Positions 41,071 to 49,481 of a stretch of DNA of 64,000 nt are shown piece by piece. The stretch's first letter is position 1. The number at the start of each line of letters is the position of its first letter. Made by a program: the position numbers and the translations under genes. The notes beneath the pieces were generated by a model. The model was given only the letters and a program-made list of their open reading frames with translations, had not been told where the DNA came from and ran no database searches. Source of the stretch: Actinomadura sp. NBRC 104425 (lineage in GTDB: Bacteria; Actinomycetota; Actinomycetes; Streptosporangiales; Streptosporangiaceae); the NCBI RefSeq assembly GCF_030269545.1, contig NZ_BSTN01000003.1, positions 248,001 through 312,000 of the forward strand. Direction: 5' to 3'.

Positions 41071-41382
41071 GGCAAAACCCTGGCGCACACCTCCGACAAA
41101 ACACGAAGGGGACTCTCAGCGCGCTTCGCTCCCGGCCAGTGCCTCGCGGCGGCGACGCACCCGCGTTCCGACGAGTCCCGGACGCGGCCCTTGTCTCCAT
41201 TGGCACACGCGACCGATGGGAGCACGACGATGCGAATCACCCTGGCGACGTTCCTGACGCTGGACTGTGTCATGCAGGGTCCGGGGACACCAGTCGCGGG
41301 CGGAACAATGCGCTGGCGAGCGCACCAGAGCGGCTGTGGCCTCTGGTGGGGGCCGGAATGGCCGAGGATCGTGCGTGCGCCG
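41071..41382. other. Intergenic region with gene fragment
   Basis: This 312-bp gap holds a short rightward remnant of a dihydrofolate-reductase-like (RibD-C) gene at 41230-41304 and no intact gene. Confidence 0.45.
41230..41304 (+). pseudogene. RibD-C/dihydrofolate reductase-like N-terminal remnant
   Basis: The first 19 codons from ATG 41230 read MRITLATFLTLDCVMQGPG, very close to the conserved N-terminus xxxLDGVMQxPG of the RibD C-terminal/dihydrofolate reductase family. After this the similarity is lost, so only the first exon-sized stub of the gene remains. Confidence 0.45.
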
Positions 41383-41793
41383 TCAGCGGGCCGCAGCGAT
41401 CAGTTCCAAGGTCTGTTCGAGTTCACGGCCCGAAGCCGGCTCGGCGTTCCACATCAGCCGCAGATCATCGCCATGCCGGCGCGGGACCACATGGGTATGG
41501 AAGTGGAAAACCTCCTGCCCGGCGGCCTCGCCGGTGGAATGCACGACGTTCACGCCGTCGGGGGCCAACGCCGCCTTCACCAAAGCGGCGACTCGATGCA
41601 CCATCCCGGCGACATGCGCGTGGGCGGTCTCGGAGATCGTCCAGACGTCGGCGGCGTGTTCTCGCGGGACGACCAGCGTGTGGCCTGGCGAAGCGGGGGC
41701 GATGTCGAGGAACGCCACCGTGTGCTCGTCCTCGAGGACACGATAGGACGGCAGCCGCCCGGCAACGATCTCGCAGAAGGTGCAGTCGCTCAC
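41383..41793 (-). CDS. HIT-family nucleotide hydrolase/transferase
   Basis: A 136-residue protein starting at GTG 41793 (VSDCTFCEIVAGRLPSYRV). It has the HIT start motif CxFC, FLDIAPASPGHTLVVPREH and the catalytic His triad FHFHTHVVPRRHGDDL. HIT proteins hydrolyse AMP- or nucleotide-linked substrates. It is a single leftward gene with no clear operon partners. Confidence 0.9.
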   Translation of the reverse strand: MSDCTFCEIVAGRLPSYRVLEDEHTVAFLDIAPASPGHTLVVPREHAADVWTISETAHAHVAGMVHRVAALVKAALAPDGVNVVHSTGEAAGQEVFHFHTHVVPRRHGDDLRLMWNAEPASGRELEQTLELIAAAR

Positions 41794-42001
41794 CCACCCG
41801 ATGATCGCATCCGCCAACTTGGCCACGCCAGCCCAGGCGCCTTCGGTCACCACCGCGTTCTGTGGGCCCATTCGCGGCGACAATTCGGTCACGCGCTGAC
41901 GTGCGGACGCGTGCTCCTGCGTTTTCCGGGCGCGCGCCTCGCGGTGTGCTGGGGGTTCTCCTACGGCCGTGTGTCGGTGGGGGTGCCTAGGGTGCAGGGG
42001 C

Positions 42002-42511
42002 ATGTCTTCTTTCAGCGGGTGGGCGGTCGTCGATCTGAAGGATGGGCGGGACGCCGAAGGATTCGTCAAAGTGCTGGGCGAAGTGGTCGAGGGCGCCTGC
42101 ACCGTTCTGGTGGCAGGGCGGCGGGTGTTCGTGTACGCGGATTTCGAACCGCTGCTCTACAGCGAGATCGGGGCGCTGATGCCGGAATGGGGAAGCCGGG
42201 CGGTCGTCGCCGGGGATTTCGACGAGCACGGGGTCGTCAACGAGGTGCTCGGGGCGGACGGGACGGCCGTGCACACGGCTTCGATCGGCGAGCAGGCCGG
42301 TGCGCTGCCGCACAACGACACTCCCGAGGCGCGGCGGGCGGCCGCGCGGCTGTTCGGCGTGGACGCCGGTGCCCTGGACGAGGTCTCGGCCACGTGGGCC
42401 GCGGAGGGCGCCATGCCGTCCGTACTGGGCGAGCCGTATCTGAGGTGGTGGAAGGCGTTGGGCGTGCCGTGGCCGGACGACTTCGGGCAACGAGCCGTCG
42501 AACGCGGATAG
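42002..42511 (+). CDS. Hypothetical protein
   Basis: A 169-residue soluble protein starting at ATG 42002 after CAGGGGC. Features: VVDLKDGRDAEGFVKVLGEVVEG, CTVLVAGRRVFVYADFEPLLYSEIG and an ending YLRWWKALGVPWPDDFG. The mixed alpha/beta pattern and acidic composition give no family I can name. It is a single rightward gene, divergent from the HIT gene. Confidence 0.6.
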   Translation: MSSFSGWAVVDLKDGRDAEGFVKVLGEVVEGACTVLVAGRRVFVYADFEPLLYSEIGALMPEWGSRAVVAGDFDEHGVVNEVLGADGTAVHTASIGEQAGALPHNDTPEARRAAARLFGVDAGALDEVSATWAAEGAMPSVLGEPYLRWWKALGVPWPDDFGQRAVERG

Positions 42512-42683
42512 ACGCCGCGAGGCGGCGGGCGGCACCCGCACGGCGATCAAGGGAACCACTGCGTTGCGGGCGGCGGCCGAGGCCGGTCATCCGCGTGGTG
42601 CGGCCAGGGCGGACGCGCCGACCGCGGGTGTGCGGGCCAACGGCGCGCCGTACATGCCCGGACTGTTCTGAGGCGTGCGGCGT

Positions 42684-44720
42684 TCAGTCGGGGATGGGCT
42701 GCTCGGTCCAGATGGTCTTGCCGTTGGCGGTGTAACGGGTGCCCCAGCGCTGGCAGAGGGCGGCGACGAGCTGCAGGCCGCGGCCGCCCTCGTCGGTGGG
42801 GGCGCTGCGGCGGATCAGCGGGGTGGTGAGGCTGCCGTCGGACACCTCGCAGATCAGCGTGCGGCTGCGCAGGAGGCGGACGCGCAGCGGGCCCTTGGCG
42901 TGCCGGATGACGTTGCCGACCAGTTCGCTCACCACCAGCTCGGTGGTCATGACCAGATCCGGCAGGTTCCAGGCGGCCAGCTGACGGCGGACGAGCTCGC
43001 GGGCCTGGCCGGCGGCCTTGGGGTCCTCGGGCAGCGCCCACGAGGCGATGTCGTCGGAGGCGAGCCGATGCGTACGCACGAGCAGGAGCGCGGCGTCATC
43101 GTCGGCCCGGTGGTTCAGGGGGATGCAGGCGGCGGTGAGGGCGTCGCACACCGTCTCCAGGCACGCGGCCGACCCATCGCGCACGGCCGTGCCGAGCTCC
43201 TGCGCGAGCTGCGCCATACCCTTGTCGATGTCGCGGTCGGCCGCCTCGACGAGGCCGTCGGTGTAGAGGACCAGCAGGCTGCCGCCGGGCAGGTTGACGG
43301 AGGTGGTGTCGATCGGCGGGGACGCCGCGCCCAGCGGCGGGTTGGCCGCGGCCGTCAGGTAGGTGACGGTGCCGTCGGGCGAGACGACGGCGGGCGGCGG
43401 GTGGCCTGCGCAGCCGAAGGAGAAGTCGCCCGTGACCGGGTCGTAGATGCCGTAGAGGCAGGTGGCGTAGCTGTCCTCGCCCAGGTCGCCGACGATGCCG
43501 TTGAGGCGGTCGAGGATGTCGTCGGGGGCCAGGTCGAGGTCCGACAGGGTGCGCACGGCGGTGCGCAGGCGGCCCATGGTGGCGGCCTCCGACAGGCCGT
43601 GGCCCATGACGTCGCCGATGACCAGGGCGACCCGGTCGGCCGACAGCGGGATGATGTCGTACCAGTCGCCGCCGACCTCCGTGCCGTACCCGGCGGGCTG
43701 GTAGTGGGCGGCGGCCGAGACGGCGGGCAGTGACGGCAGGTCGCGGGGCAGCAGGTCGCGCTGCAGCTCCCGGGCCCGCGCGGCGGCGGCGTCGTACAGG
43801 CGCGCCCGCTCCAGCGCCTGGGCGATCAGGCTGCTGAGCGCGGTGAGCAGGGTGCGCTCCTCCTCGCCGAGGCGGCACGGCCGGTCGAAGGACAGGACGC
43901 CGACGCCGATGGCGCGTCCCGACGCGATGAGCGGCAGGAACACCCGGGCGTCCCGGTCCATGGACAGCGACAGGCCGGTCTCCGGCGGGTAGCGCGCGGC
44001 CAGTTCGTCGCCCGACTCGAAGAACAGCGGGATGCGGGTCCGCAGCACCTCCCCGATCGGCGAGTTCTCGGGGAACGGTTCGCCGGAGAGCTGGTCGATC
44101 AGCTCGCCGCTGTAGCCGGTGGTGCCGACGAGGTAGAGCCGAACGGTCTCCACCGTGGCGATGATGAGCCCCGAGGCGTGGAAGGCCGGCAGGACGCTGT
44201 CGGCGAAGGCGGTGACGACGTCCTGCGTGGTCACGGCCTCGGCGAGGGCCCAGGTGAGCTGCTCCATGAGCGCCGCGCGGTCGGCGGCCCGGGCGGCGGA
44301 CCCGCGCCCGGTGCCGAGCGGGGACCGGTCGGTGATGTCGGCGATGGTGAGGGTGAAGCCGCCGGGGACCGGGACGATGCGCAGGCGATGCCACCAGCCG
44401 CCGCGGGGCAGGGTGATCTCCAGTTCGGCGGGCGTGTCGTCGGCCATGGCCGCACCGCAGCGGTCGGCCAGTTCGGGCACGCCGCGGAACACCGGGACGT
44501 CCCACAGCCGCCGCCCGATCATGCGGTGCGCGCAGCCGAGCAGGCGGTCGGCCGCCTCGTTGGAGTAGGCGATCCGCCCGTCGGCCTCGACGAACAGGAA
44601 TCCGTCGCTCATCTGCCCCAGGGCGCGCCTGATCAAGCCGGGGACGGCGTGTTTTTCGCTGCCGCCCCTCACGCTGCCGACCAGTCCGGCCGTCCGGCCC
44701 TCGCCCGACCGCTTGTTCAC
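42684..44720 (-). CDS. PAS-GAF-SpoIIE phosphatase with HATPase domain
   Basis: A 678-residue regulatory protein. Domains: PAS (about 25-125; MSDGFLFVEADGRIAYSNEAADRLLG), GAF (about 150-310), PP2C-type SpoIIE phosphatase (about 320-520; VGGDWYDIIPLSADRVALVIGDVMGHG, GHPPPAVVSPDG, LLVLYTDGLVEAADRDID) and a C-terminal HATPase_c anti-sigma-kinase-like domain (about 535-678; TTELVVSELVGNVIRHA, DEGGRGLQLVAALC). This architecture is common in actinomycete partner-switching control of sigma-B-like factors. GTG 44720 has GGAGGAGG at spacing five; a TTG at 44795 would extend it. Confidence 0.85.
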   Translation of the reverse strand: MNKRSGEGRTAGLVGSVRGGSEKHAVPGLIRRALGQMSDGFLFVEADGRIAYSNEAADRLLGCAHRMIGRRLWDVPVFRGVPELADRCGAAMADDTPAELEITLPRGGWWHRLRIVPVPGGFTLTIADITDRSPLGTGRGSAARAADRAALMEQLTWALAEAVTTQDVVTAFADSVLPAFHASGLIIATVETVRLYLVGTTGYSGELIDQLSGEPFPENSPIGEVLRTRIPLFFESGDELAARYPPETGLSLSMDRDARVFLPLIASGRAIGVGVLSFDRPCRLGEEERTLLTALSSLIAQALERARLYDAAAARARELQRDLLPRDLPSLPAVSAAAHYQPAGYGTEVGGDWYDIIPLSADRVALVIGDVMGHGLSEAATMGRLRTAVRTLSDLDLAPDDILDRLNGIVGDLGEDSYATCLYGIYDPVTGDFSFGCAGHPPPAVVSPDGTVTYLTAAANPPLGAASPPIDTTSVNLPGGSLLVLYTDGLVEAADRDIDKGMAQLAQELGTAVRDGSAACLETVCDALTAACIPLNHRADDDAALLLVRTHRLASDDIASWALPEDPKAAGQARELVRRQLAAWNLPDLVMTTELVVSELVGNVIRHAKGPLRVRLLRSRTLICEVSDGSLTTPLIRRSAPTDEGGRGLQLVAALCQRWGTRYTANGKTIWTEQPIPD

Positions 44721-44911
44721 CGAGCCTCCTCCCCCGGACGAGGCCGTCCCGGCGCCGTGACCGGCGTGTTTCCGAAAGCTGACCTTTTGCTCCAAGGAGC
44801 GGCTATTTCCGATTCCGCCAGCAACACTAGAGGCCGCCCAGCCTTAGGCGTTGCGAGAGTTATGCCGCCCGCCACTGTTTTGGAGGTGATTTGACGGTTT
44901 CTTGGAGAGGG

Positions 44912-46207
44912 TCACAGCGCCTCGCGGAACAGCCGCTCGACGTCGTCCCGGGTCGCCTGGCGCGGGTTGGTCGCCATGCAGGCGTCCTTGAGGGTGGTGG
45001 CCGCCAGCCGGGGGATCGCCTCCTCCGTCAGCCCGACGGCGCGCAGCCCCGACGGCACGCCCACCGCGTCGGCCAGCCGCTCCACCTTGTCGGCGAGCAG
45101 GTGCGCGGCGTCCTCCGGGGAGCACCGGCCGACGTCGACGCCCGCGGCGGCGGCCAGCGGGACGTAGCGGCCCGGGTCCACCTGCGCGTTGAATCTGATC
45201 ACATGCGGGAGCAGCACGCCGTTGATGACGCCGTGCGGGGCGTCCAGCAGGCCGCCCACCTGGTGGCTCATGGCGTGGGTGGCACCGAGGATGGCGCTGG
45301 TGAAGGCCATTCCGGCCTCCAGCGCACCCTGGGCCATCGCCATCCGCGACCCGGCCTCCTCGGGACGGTCCATGGTGCGGTCCAGATGCCGGGCGACCAG
45401 GCGCACCGCGTCCAGCGCCCGCCGGTCGGTGAGCGGGCTGTGCGCCCGCGACACGAACGACTCGATGCCGTGGGTGAGGGCGTCCAGCCCGGTCGCGGCG
45501 TTCAGCCACTCCGGCATCGTGGTCAGCAGCCGCGGATCGATGATCGAGATGTCCGGCACGACCGCCTCGCTGATGATGACGGCCTTCACCAGGTGCACCG
45601 TGTCGGTGATGACCGCGAACTGGGTGACGTCCGACCCGGTGCCGGAGGTGGAGGGCACCATCATGGTGACCGGAAGCGGCCGCGTGACTAGGTCGACGCC
45701 CTCGTAGTCGAGGATCCGGCCGCCGTTGCCGGCCAGGATCGCCACGCTCTTGGCCGCGTCGATGCAGGACCCGCCGCCCAGGCCGATCACCAGGTCGCAG
45801 GCGCTGTCCCGGTAGGCGGCGAACGCCGCCTCGACCTCGTGGTCCTTGGGGTTGGGCGTGATGTCGTGCCACACGACGGGACGCAGCCCCGACAGGCGCA
45901 GGTGCCCGACGGCCTCGGCGACCCAGCCCGCCTCGATCAGCCCCGGATCGGTCACCAGGAACGGGCGGCGCGCACCGCTGCGCAGTGCGCAGATGCCCAC
46001 GTCGGCGAGCGCCCCGGGGCCGAAGACGATCTCGGGAGTGCCGTTCTTGGCGACCCTCGTCTGGGCGGGGACCGCCTCCAGGTTCTTGGTCCGCGGGCCA
46101 GCGAGTTCCACCGCGTCCACGCTTCCGCGCATCCGGAACATCCGGCCCGCGCCCGGCGGTCGTCCATCCGGCGCCGACCGGATGCCAAGGGATTCCGGTG
46201 CGCTCAC
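44912..46207 (-). CDS. Iron-containing alcohol dehydrogenase
   Basis: A 431-residue group-III alcohol dehydrogenase. PEIVFGPGALADVG opens the fold; LVIGLGGGSCIDAAKSVA binds NAD; PSTSGTGSDVTQF is a family signature; iron ligands lie in GLDALTHGIESF, ATHAMSHQVGGLLDAPHGVINGVLLPHV (His residues). The first about 50 residues (possible alternative start ATG 46132) precede the homology. It oxidises alcohols or reduces aldehydes with an unknown substrate. The 46273-46302 stem-loop lies upstream, ending the two-component operon. Confidence 0.85.
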   Translation of the reverse strand: MSAPESLGIRSAPDGRPPGAGRMFRMRGSVDAVELAGPRTKNLEAVPAQTRVAKNGTPEIVFGPGALADVGICALRSGARRPFLVTDPGLIEAGWVAEAVGHLRLSGLRPVVWHDITPNPKDHEVEAAFAAYRDSACDLVIGLGGGSCIDAAKSVAILAGNGGRILDYEGVDLVTRPLPVTMMVPSTSGTGSDVTQFAVITDTVHLVKAVIISEAVVPDISIIDPRLLTTMPEWLNAATGLDALTHGIESFVSRAHSPLTDRRALDAVRLVARHLDRTMDRPEEAGSRMAMAQGALEAGMAFTSAILGATHAMSHQVGGLLDAPHGVINGVLLPHVIRFNAQVDPGRYVPLAAAAGVDVGRCSPEDAAHLLADKVERLADAVGVPSGLRAVGLTEEAIPRLAATTLKDACMATNPRQATRDDVERLFREAL

Positions 46208-46272
46208 TATGAGGAGAAAACCTCGGCTTTTTGAAGTATACGCGCAGGTCAGCCGCCTTGCCGGGGCGCCGC

Positions 46273-46302
46273 GGCGCCGCCCGGGCAGCCCCGGGCGGCG
46301 CC
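46273..46302 (-). terminator. Stem-loop terminating the two-component operon
   Basis: Perfect 13-bp arms (GGCGCCGCCCGGG, 46273-46285; complement 46290-46302) with a 4-nt loop, immediately after the histidine kinase stop (46308). No T-run follows. Confidence 0.7.
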
Positions 46303-46307
46303 GGAGG

Positions 46308-47654
46308 TCAGGTGCGCGAGTGGCGGCGCCGGACCAGGCGGCGGGAGCGCCGGGGCGGGGGCAGCCACCTGGTGCGGAACCACATCTGGACCTGGGCGCC
46401 GCCCAGGACCGAGCGGTGGATGCGCAGGTAGCCGCCGGTGGACTCGGCGGCGCGGCGGGCGATGTCCAGGCCGAGGCCGGTGGAGCCGCCGCCGCTGCGG
46501 CCCCGCTGCAGGGCCGCTTCGGGGTCGGCGATGCCGGGGCCCGCGTCGGCGACCAGGATCCCGGTGATCCCCTCGCCGACGTGCAGGGTGACCGCGAAGC
46601 CGGTGCCCTCGGGGGTGTGCCGGAAGACGTTGCCGAGCAGGGCGTCCACGGCGGCGGCCAGCTCGGTGGCGGGCAGCGGAAGCTTCGCCGGGCGGTCGGC
46701 GCCGATCAGCTCGCAGGCGCGGCCCTCGTCCTCGGCCAGCACGGACCAGAACTCGACGCGCTCCCGCAGCACCTTGGCGGCGTCGCAGCTGCCGCGGCCC
46801 TGCGGGCGGCGGACGGTGCGGATGATCTGGTCCACCTCGCGTTCGATGCGGTCGACGGCCTCGCGGGTCGCCTCGGCCACCGGGCCCGCGCCCAGCGCCT
46901 CGGCGTTCAGCCGCAGCGCGGCCAGCGGCGTGCGCAGGCGGTGGGACAGGTCGGCGGCCATCTCCCGTTCGGCGGCCAGCAGCTGGACGACGTGGTCGGC
47001 CATGGCGTTGAAGGCGGTGCCGGCCTCGATGAGCTCGGGCGGGCCGTCCGGTTGGATGCGGACGCTCAGGTCTCCCGCGCCGAAGGCGGCCGCCGCCGCG
47101 GCCAGCCGCCGGGTGGAGCGGATCATGCGGGCGCCGAGCCGGTCGGCGACGGCGACCGACCCGGCGACCAGCGCGGCGGCGACGGCGGTCATCACGCCCC
47201 AGGCCTGCCAGACGCCCCGGGTCAGCTCCTCGTCGGGGATGAACACCTCGACGACGGCGGTGCGGCCCGCGTCCAGCGCGACGGGCTGCAGCAGCGCCCA
47301 CCCGCCGGAGACGCGGGCGGTCATCCAGCGGCCGCGGCGGCCGGCCTCGGCGAGCTGCTCGGGGCGGGCGCGGACGGCCTCGCCGCCGGTCTGCTCGGGC
47401 ACCACCGTGCCGTCGGGCATGTGCACCGCCATCCGGCGGTCGGCGCCGGCCTGGGTGCTGGCGACGGCTCGGGTGAGGGCGGCCGGGTCCTCGGTGACGA
47501 CGAGCACGGGTCCGAGGGCGCTGGCCTGCCGCTCGGCGGTGGTCAGCGCCCGGTCGCGGGCGATCTCCCGGACGGTCAGCGCCAGCGGGATGAGGAAGGC
47601 CAGCGCGACCATGGAGGTGACCGCCAGCGACACCAGCACCAGCGTGCGCCTCAC
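46308..47654 (-). CDS. Sensor histidine kinase
   Basis: A 448-residue OmpR-partner-type kinase. TM1 (about residues 5-27), extracytoplasmic sensor domain (about 28-145), TM2 (about 148-168), HAMP (about 170-225), HisKA with phospho-acceptor AADLSHRLRTPLAALRLNAEAL, and an HATPase_c with NVFRHT (N box), VADAGPGIADPE (G1) and GGGSTGLGLDIAR (G2). The C-terminus is an Arg-rich tail. GTG 47654 lies 64 bp after the response-regulator stop, so the two are cotranscribed. The stimulus is unknown. Confidence 0.9.
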   Translation of the reverse strand: MRRTLVLVSLAVTSMVALAFLIPLALTVREIARDRALTTAERQASALGPVLVVTEDPAALTRAVASTQAGADRRMAVHMPDGTVVPEQTGGEAVRARPEQLAEAGRRGRWMTARVSGGWALLQPVALDAGRTAVVEVFIPDEELTRGVWQAWGVMTAVAAALVAGSVAVADRLGARMIRSTRRLAAAAAAFGAGDLSVRIQPDGPPELIEAGTAFNAMADHVVQLLAAEREMAADLSHRLRTPLAALRLNAEALGAGPVAEATREAVDRIEREVDQIIRTVRRPQGRGSCDAAKVLRERVEFWSVLAEDEGRACELIGADRPAKLPLPATELAAAVDALLGNVFRHTPEGTGFAVTLHVGEGITGILVADAGPGIADPEAALQRGRSGGGSTGLGLDIARRAAESTGGYLRIHRSVLGGAQVQMWFRTRWLPPPRRSRRLVRRRHSRT

Positions 47655-47718
47655 ACCGGCCTCCGCGCCACGACACCGTCCCCGCGGGTCGTACGGGTCG
47701 CGGCCGGCCGCGGTTCGA

Positions 47719-48405
47719 TCACGCCCGGTCGTCGGGCGCGGCGAGCCGGACGCCGACCCCGCGCACCGTGTGCAGGTAGCGGGGCTTGGCGGCGGTCTCG
47801 CCGAGTTTGCGGCGCAGCCAGGACAGGTGGACGTCGATGGTCTGGTCGTCGCCGTAGGCCTGCCGCCACACCTCGGCGAGCAGCTCGCGGCGCGCCACCA
47901 CCCGGCCGGGGCGGGCGGCCAGGTAGGCCAGCAGGTCGAACTCGCGCCGGGTGAGCTCCAGCGGCGCGCCGTCCAGGGTGACCTCGCGGCGGTCGAGGTC
48001 GATGCGCAGGCCGCCCACGCGCAGCTCGGCGGTCGGGCCGGAGCGGGACGCGCGGCGCAGCACCGCGGTGAGCCGGGCGCTCAGGTGCTCGGCCGAGAAC
48101 GGTTTGATCAGGTAGTCGTCGGCGCCCGCGTTGAGCAGCCGCACGATCTCCGGCTCGTCGTCGCGGGCGGTCGCGATGATGACCGGCACGTCGGACACGC
48201 CGCGCAGCATCTTCAGCACCTCGCCGCCGTCCAGGTCGGGCAGCCCGAGGTCGAGTATCACCACGTCGGGCGGCGTCTGGGTGACCTCGCGCAGCGCGTC
48301 CATCGCGGTCCCCGCGCTGCGCACCACGTGCGACCGCGCACTCAGCTCCCGGATCAGGGCGGTACGGACGTTCGCGTCGTCCTCCACCACCAGCACACTC
48401 GCCAT
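47719..48405 (-). CDS. OmpR/PhoB-type response regulator
   Basis: A 228-residue regulator: receiver domain (MASVLVVEDDANVRTAL, phospho-Asp in VVILDLGLPDLDG, Lys in LIKPFSAEHL) and winged-helix DNA-binding domain (LELTRREFDLLAYLAARPGRVV, DVHLSWLRRKLGE, YLHTVRGVGVRL). Start ATG 48405 is preferred over ATG 48426. It pairs with the kinase at 46308. A CCACCA-tg-TGGTGG inverted repeat lies just upstream (48420-48433). Confidence 0.9.
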   Translation of the reverse strand: MASVLVVEDDANVRTALIRELSARSHVVRSAGTAMDALREVTQTPPDVVILDLGLPDLDGGEVLKMLRGVSDVPVIIATARDDEPEIVRLLNAGADDYLIKPFSAEHLSARLTAVLRRASRSGPTAELRVGGLRIDLDRREVTLDGAPLELTRREFDLLAYLAARPGRVVARRELLAEVWRQAYGDDQTIDVHLSWLRRKLGETAAKPRYLHTVRGVGVRLAAPDDRA

Positions 48406-48419
48406 GCCCGAACCGTATG

Positions 48420-48433
48420 CCACCATGTGGTGG
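48420..48433. promoter_or_regulatory. Inverted repeat upstream of response regulator
   Basis: CCACCA and TGGTGG with a 2-bp spacer. It could bind the regulator itself or be a promoter part; no direct-repeat OmpR-type site is obvious. Confidence 0.35.
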
Positions 48434-48629
48434 CGCGTCGCGGGATGTCATATGTTGCCCCCTGGGCGGCTGTGCGGGAGCGTCCGCGGCCCCGCGGCGC
48501 GGGGCGGGCTGGCCGCGCCGACGATCGCCGGGACATCCCCTCAATGAACGCCAGTTGGTACCGACACGCCCCGATCGTGCGGATTTCCGAGTATGGCGGA
48601 GATGTCCCGACAGACCGCTCAACTCATGA

Positions 48630-49481
48630 TCAGGCCGCGTGTCGCACCCCGTACCGGTCGGCGAAGTCGATGAGGGCCGGGACGGCGTCGCGGGTGCGGG
48701 TCCAGGGGCGGACGATGAGCCGGTCGACGCCCAGCCGCTCCCAGTGGCGGATCTCCTCGGGGCCGGACAGCTCGTAGGCGTGCACGGTGATCTCGAACGG
48801 CGCGTCGGCGCGCCCGGCGGCGGCGCGCAGGTCGCGCAGCAGGTCGAGCTTCGGACGGACGCCCCGGAGGGTCTGCGGCATGCTGATCCAGCCGTCGCAC
48901 AGGGCCGCGGCGCGGCGCAGGGCGGCCCGCGACTCGCCCCCCGCGTGGACGGGCAGCGGACGCTGCACGGGCTTGGGCTCGAACGCCACCCGGGGGAAGT
49001 CGAAGAACTCGCCGTGATGCTCGACGGCCGGCTCCGTCCACAGGCGGCGGGACACGGCGATGGCCTCGTCCAGGCGCCGTCCGCGGGTGGCGAAGTCGAC
49101 CCCGGCGGCGCGCCACTCCCCCTCGTACCAGCCCGCGCCGACGCCGACGATGGCGCGGCCGCCGGAGACCTGGTCGAGGGTGGCGAAGGCGCGGGCGGCG
49201 ACGAACGGATGGCGCAGCGCGTAGAGGTAGACGGCGGTGCCCAGCCGCACGTGCTCGGTGACGGCGGCCAGCGCGCACAGGTAGGCGGGCGCGTCGAACA
49301 GCGGCGTCTGCGGGCGGATGCCGGGCTCGCCGGAACCGGGGTAGGCGGCGGTGGACAGGTCGGTGGCGAACACCAGGTGCTCGGGCAGCCACACCGAGTC
49401 GAAACCGAGCCGGTCGGCCGCCACGGCCAGGTCGCGCCAGGCCCCGGGGTGGACCAGTCCGAGCGGTACGCCGAACTTCAC
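48630..49481 (-). CDS. LLM-class F420-dependent oxidoreductase
   Basis: A 283-residue luciferase-like protein (TIGR03619-type by its VGAGWYEGEWRA block). VKFGVPLGL opens the barrel; LGFDSVWLPEHLVF, VRLGTAVYLYALRHP and GGRAIVGVGAGWYEGEW are family landmarks. It ends the hyuA-hyuB-LLM operon with a GTGA overlap. F420 is the likely cofactor; the substrate is unknown. Confidence 0.85.
   Translation of the reverse strand: MKFGVPLGLVHPGAWRDLAVAADRLGFDSVWLPEHLVFATDLSTAAYPGSGEPGIRPQTPLFDAPAYLCALAAVTEHVRLGTAVYLYALRHPFVAARAFATLDQVSGGRAIVGVGAGWYEGEWRAAGVDFATRGRRLDEAIAVSRRLWTEPAVEHHGEFFDFPRVAFEPKPVQRPLPVHAGGESRAALRRAAALCDGWISMPQTLRGVRPKLDLLRDLRAAAGRADAPFEITVHAYELSGPEEIRHWERLGVDRLIVRPWTRTRDAVPALIDFADRYGVRHAA

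Noticed and set aside
39253..42735. 1160-codon rightward frame
   Set aside because: It runs antisense to four well-supported genes; only the short RibD-C-like stub at 41230 is meaningful.
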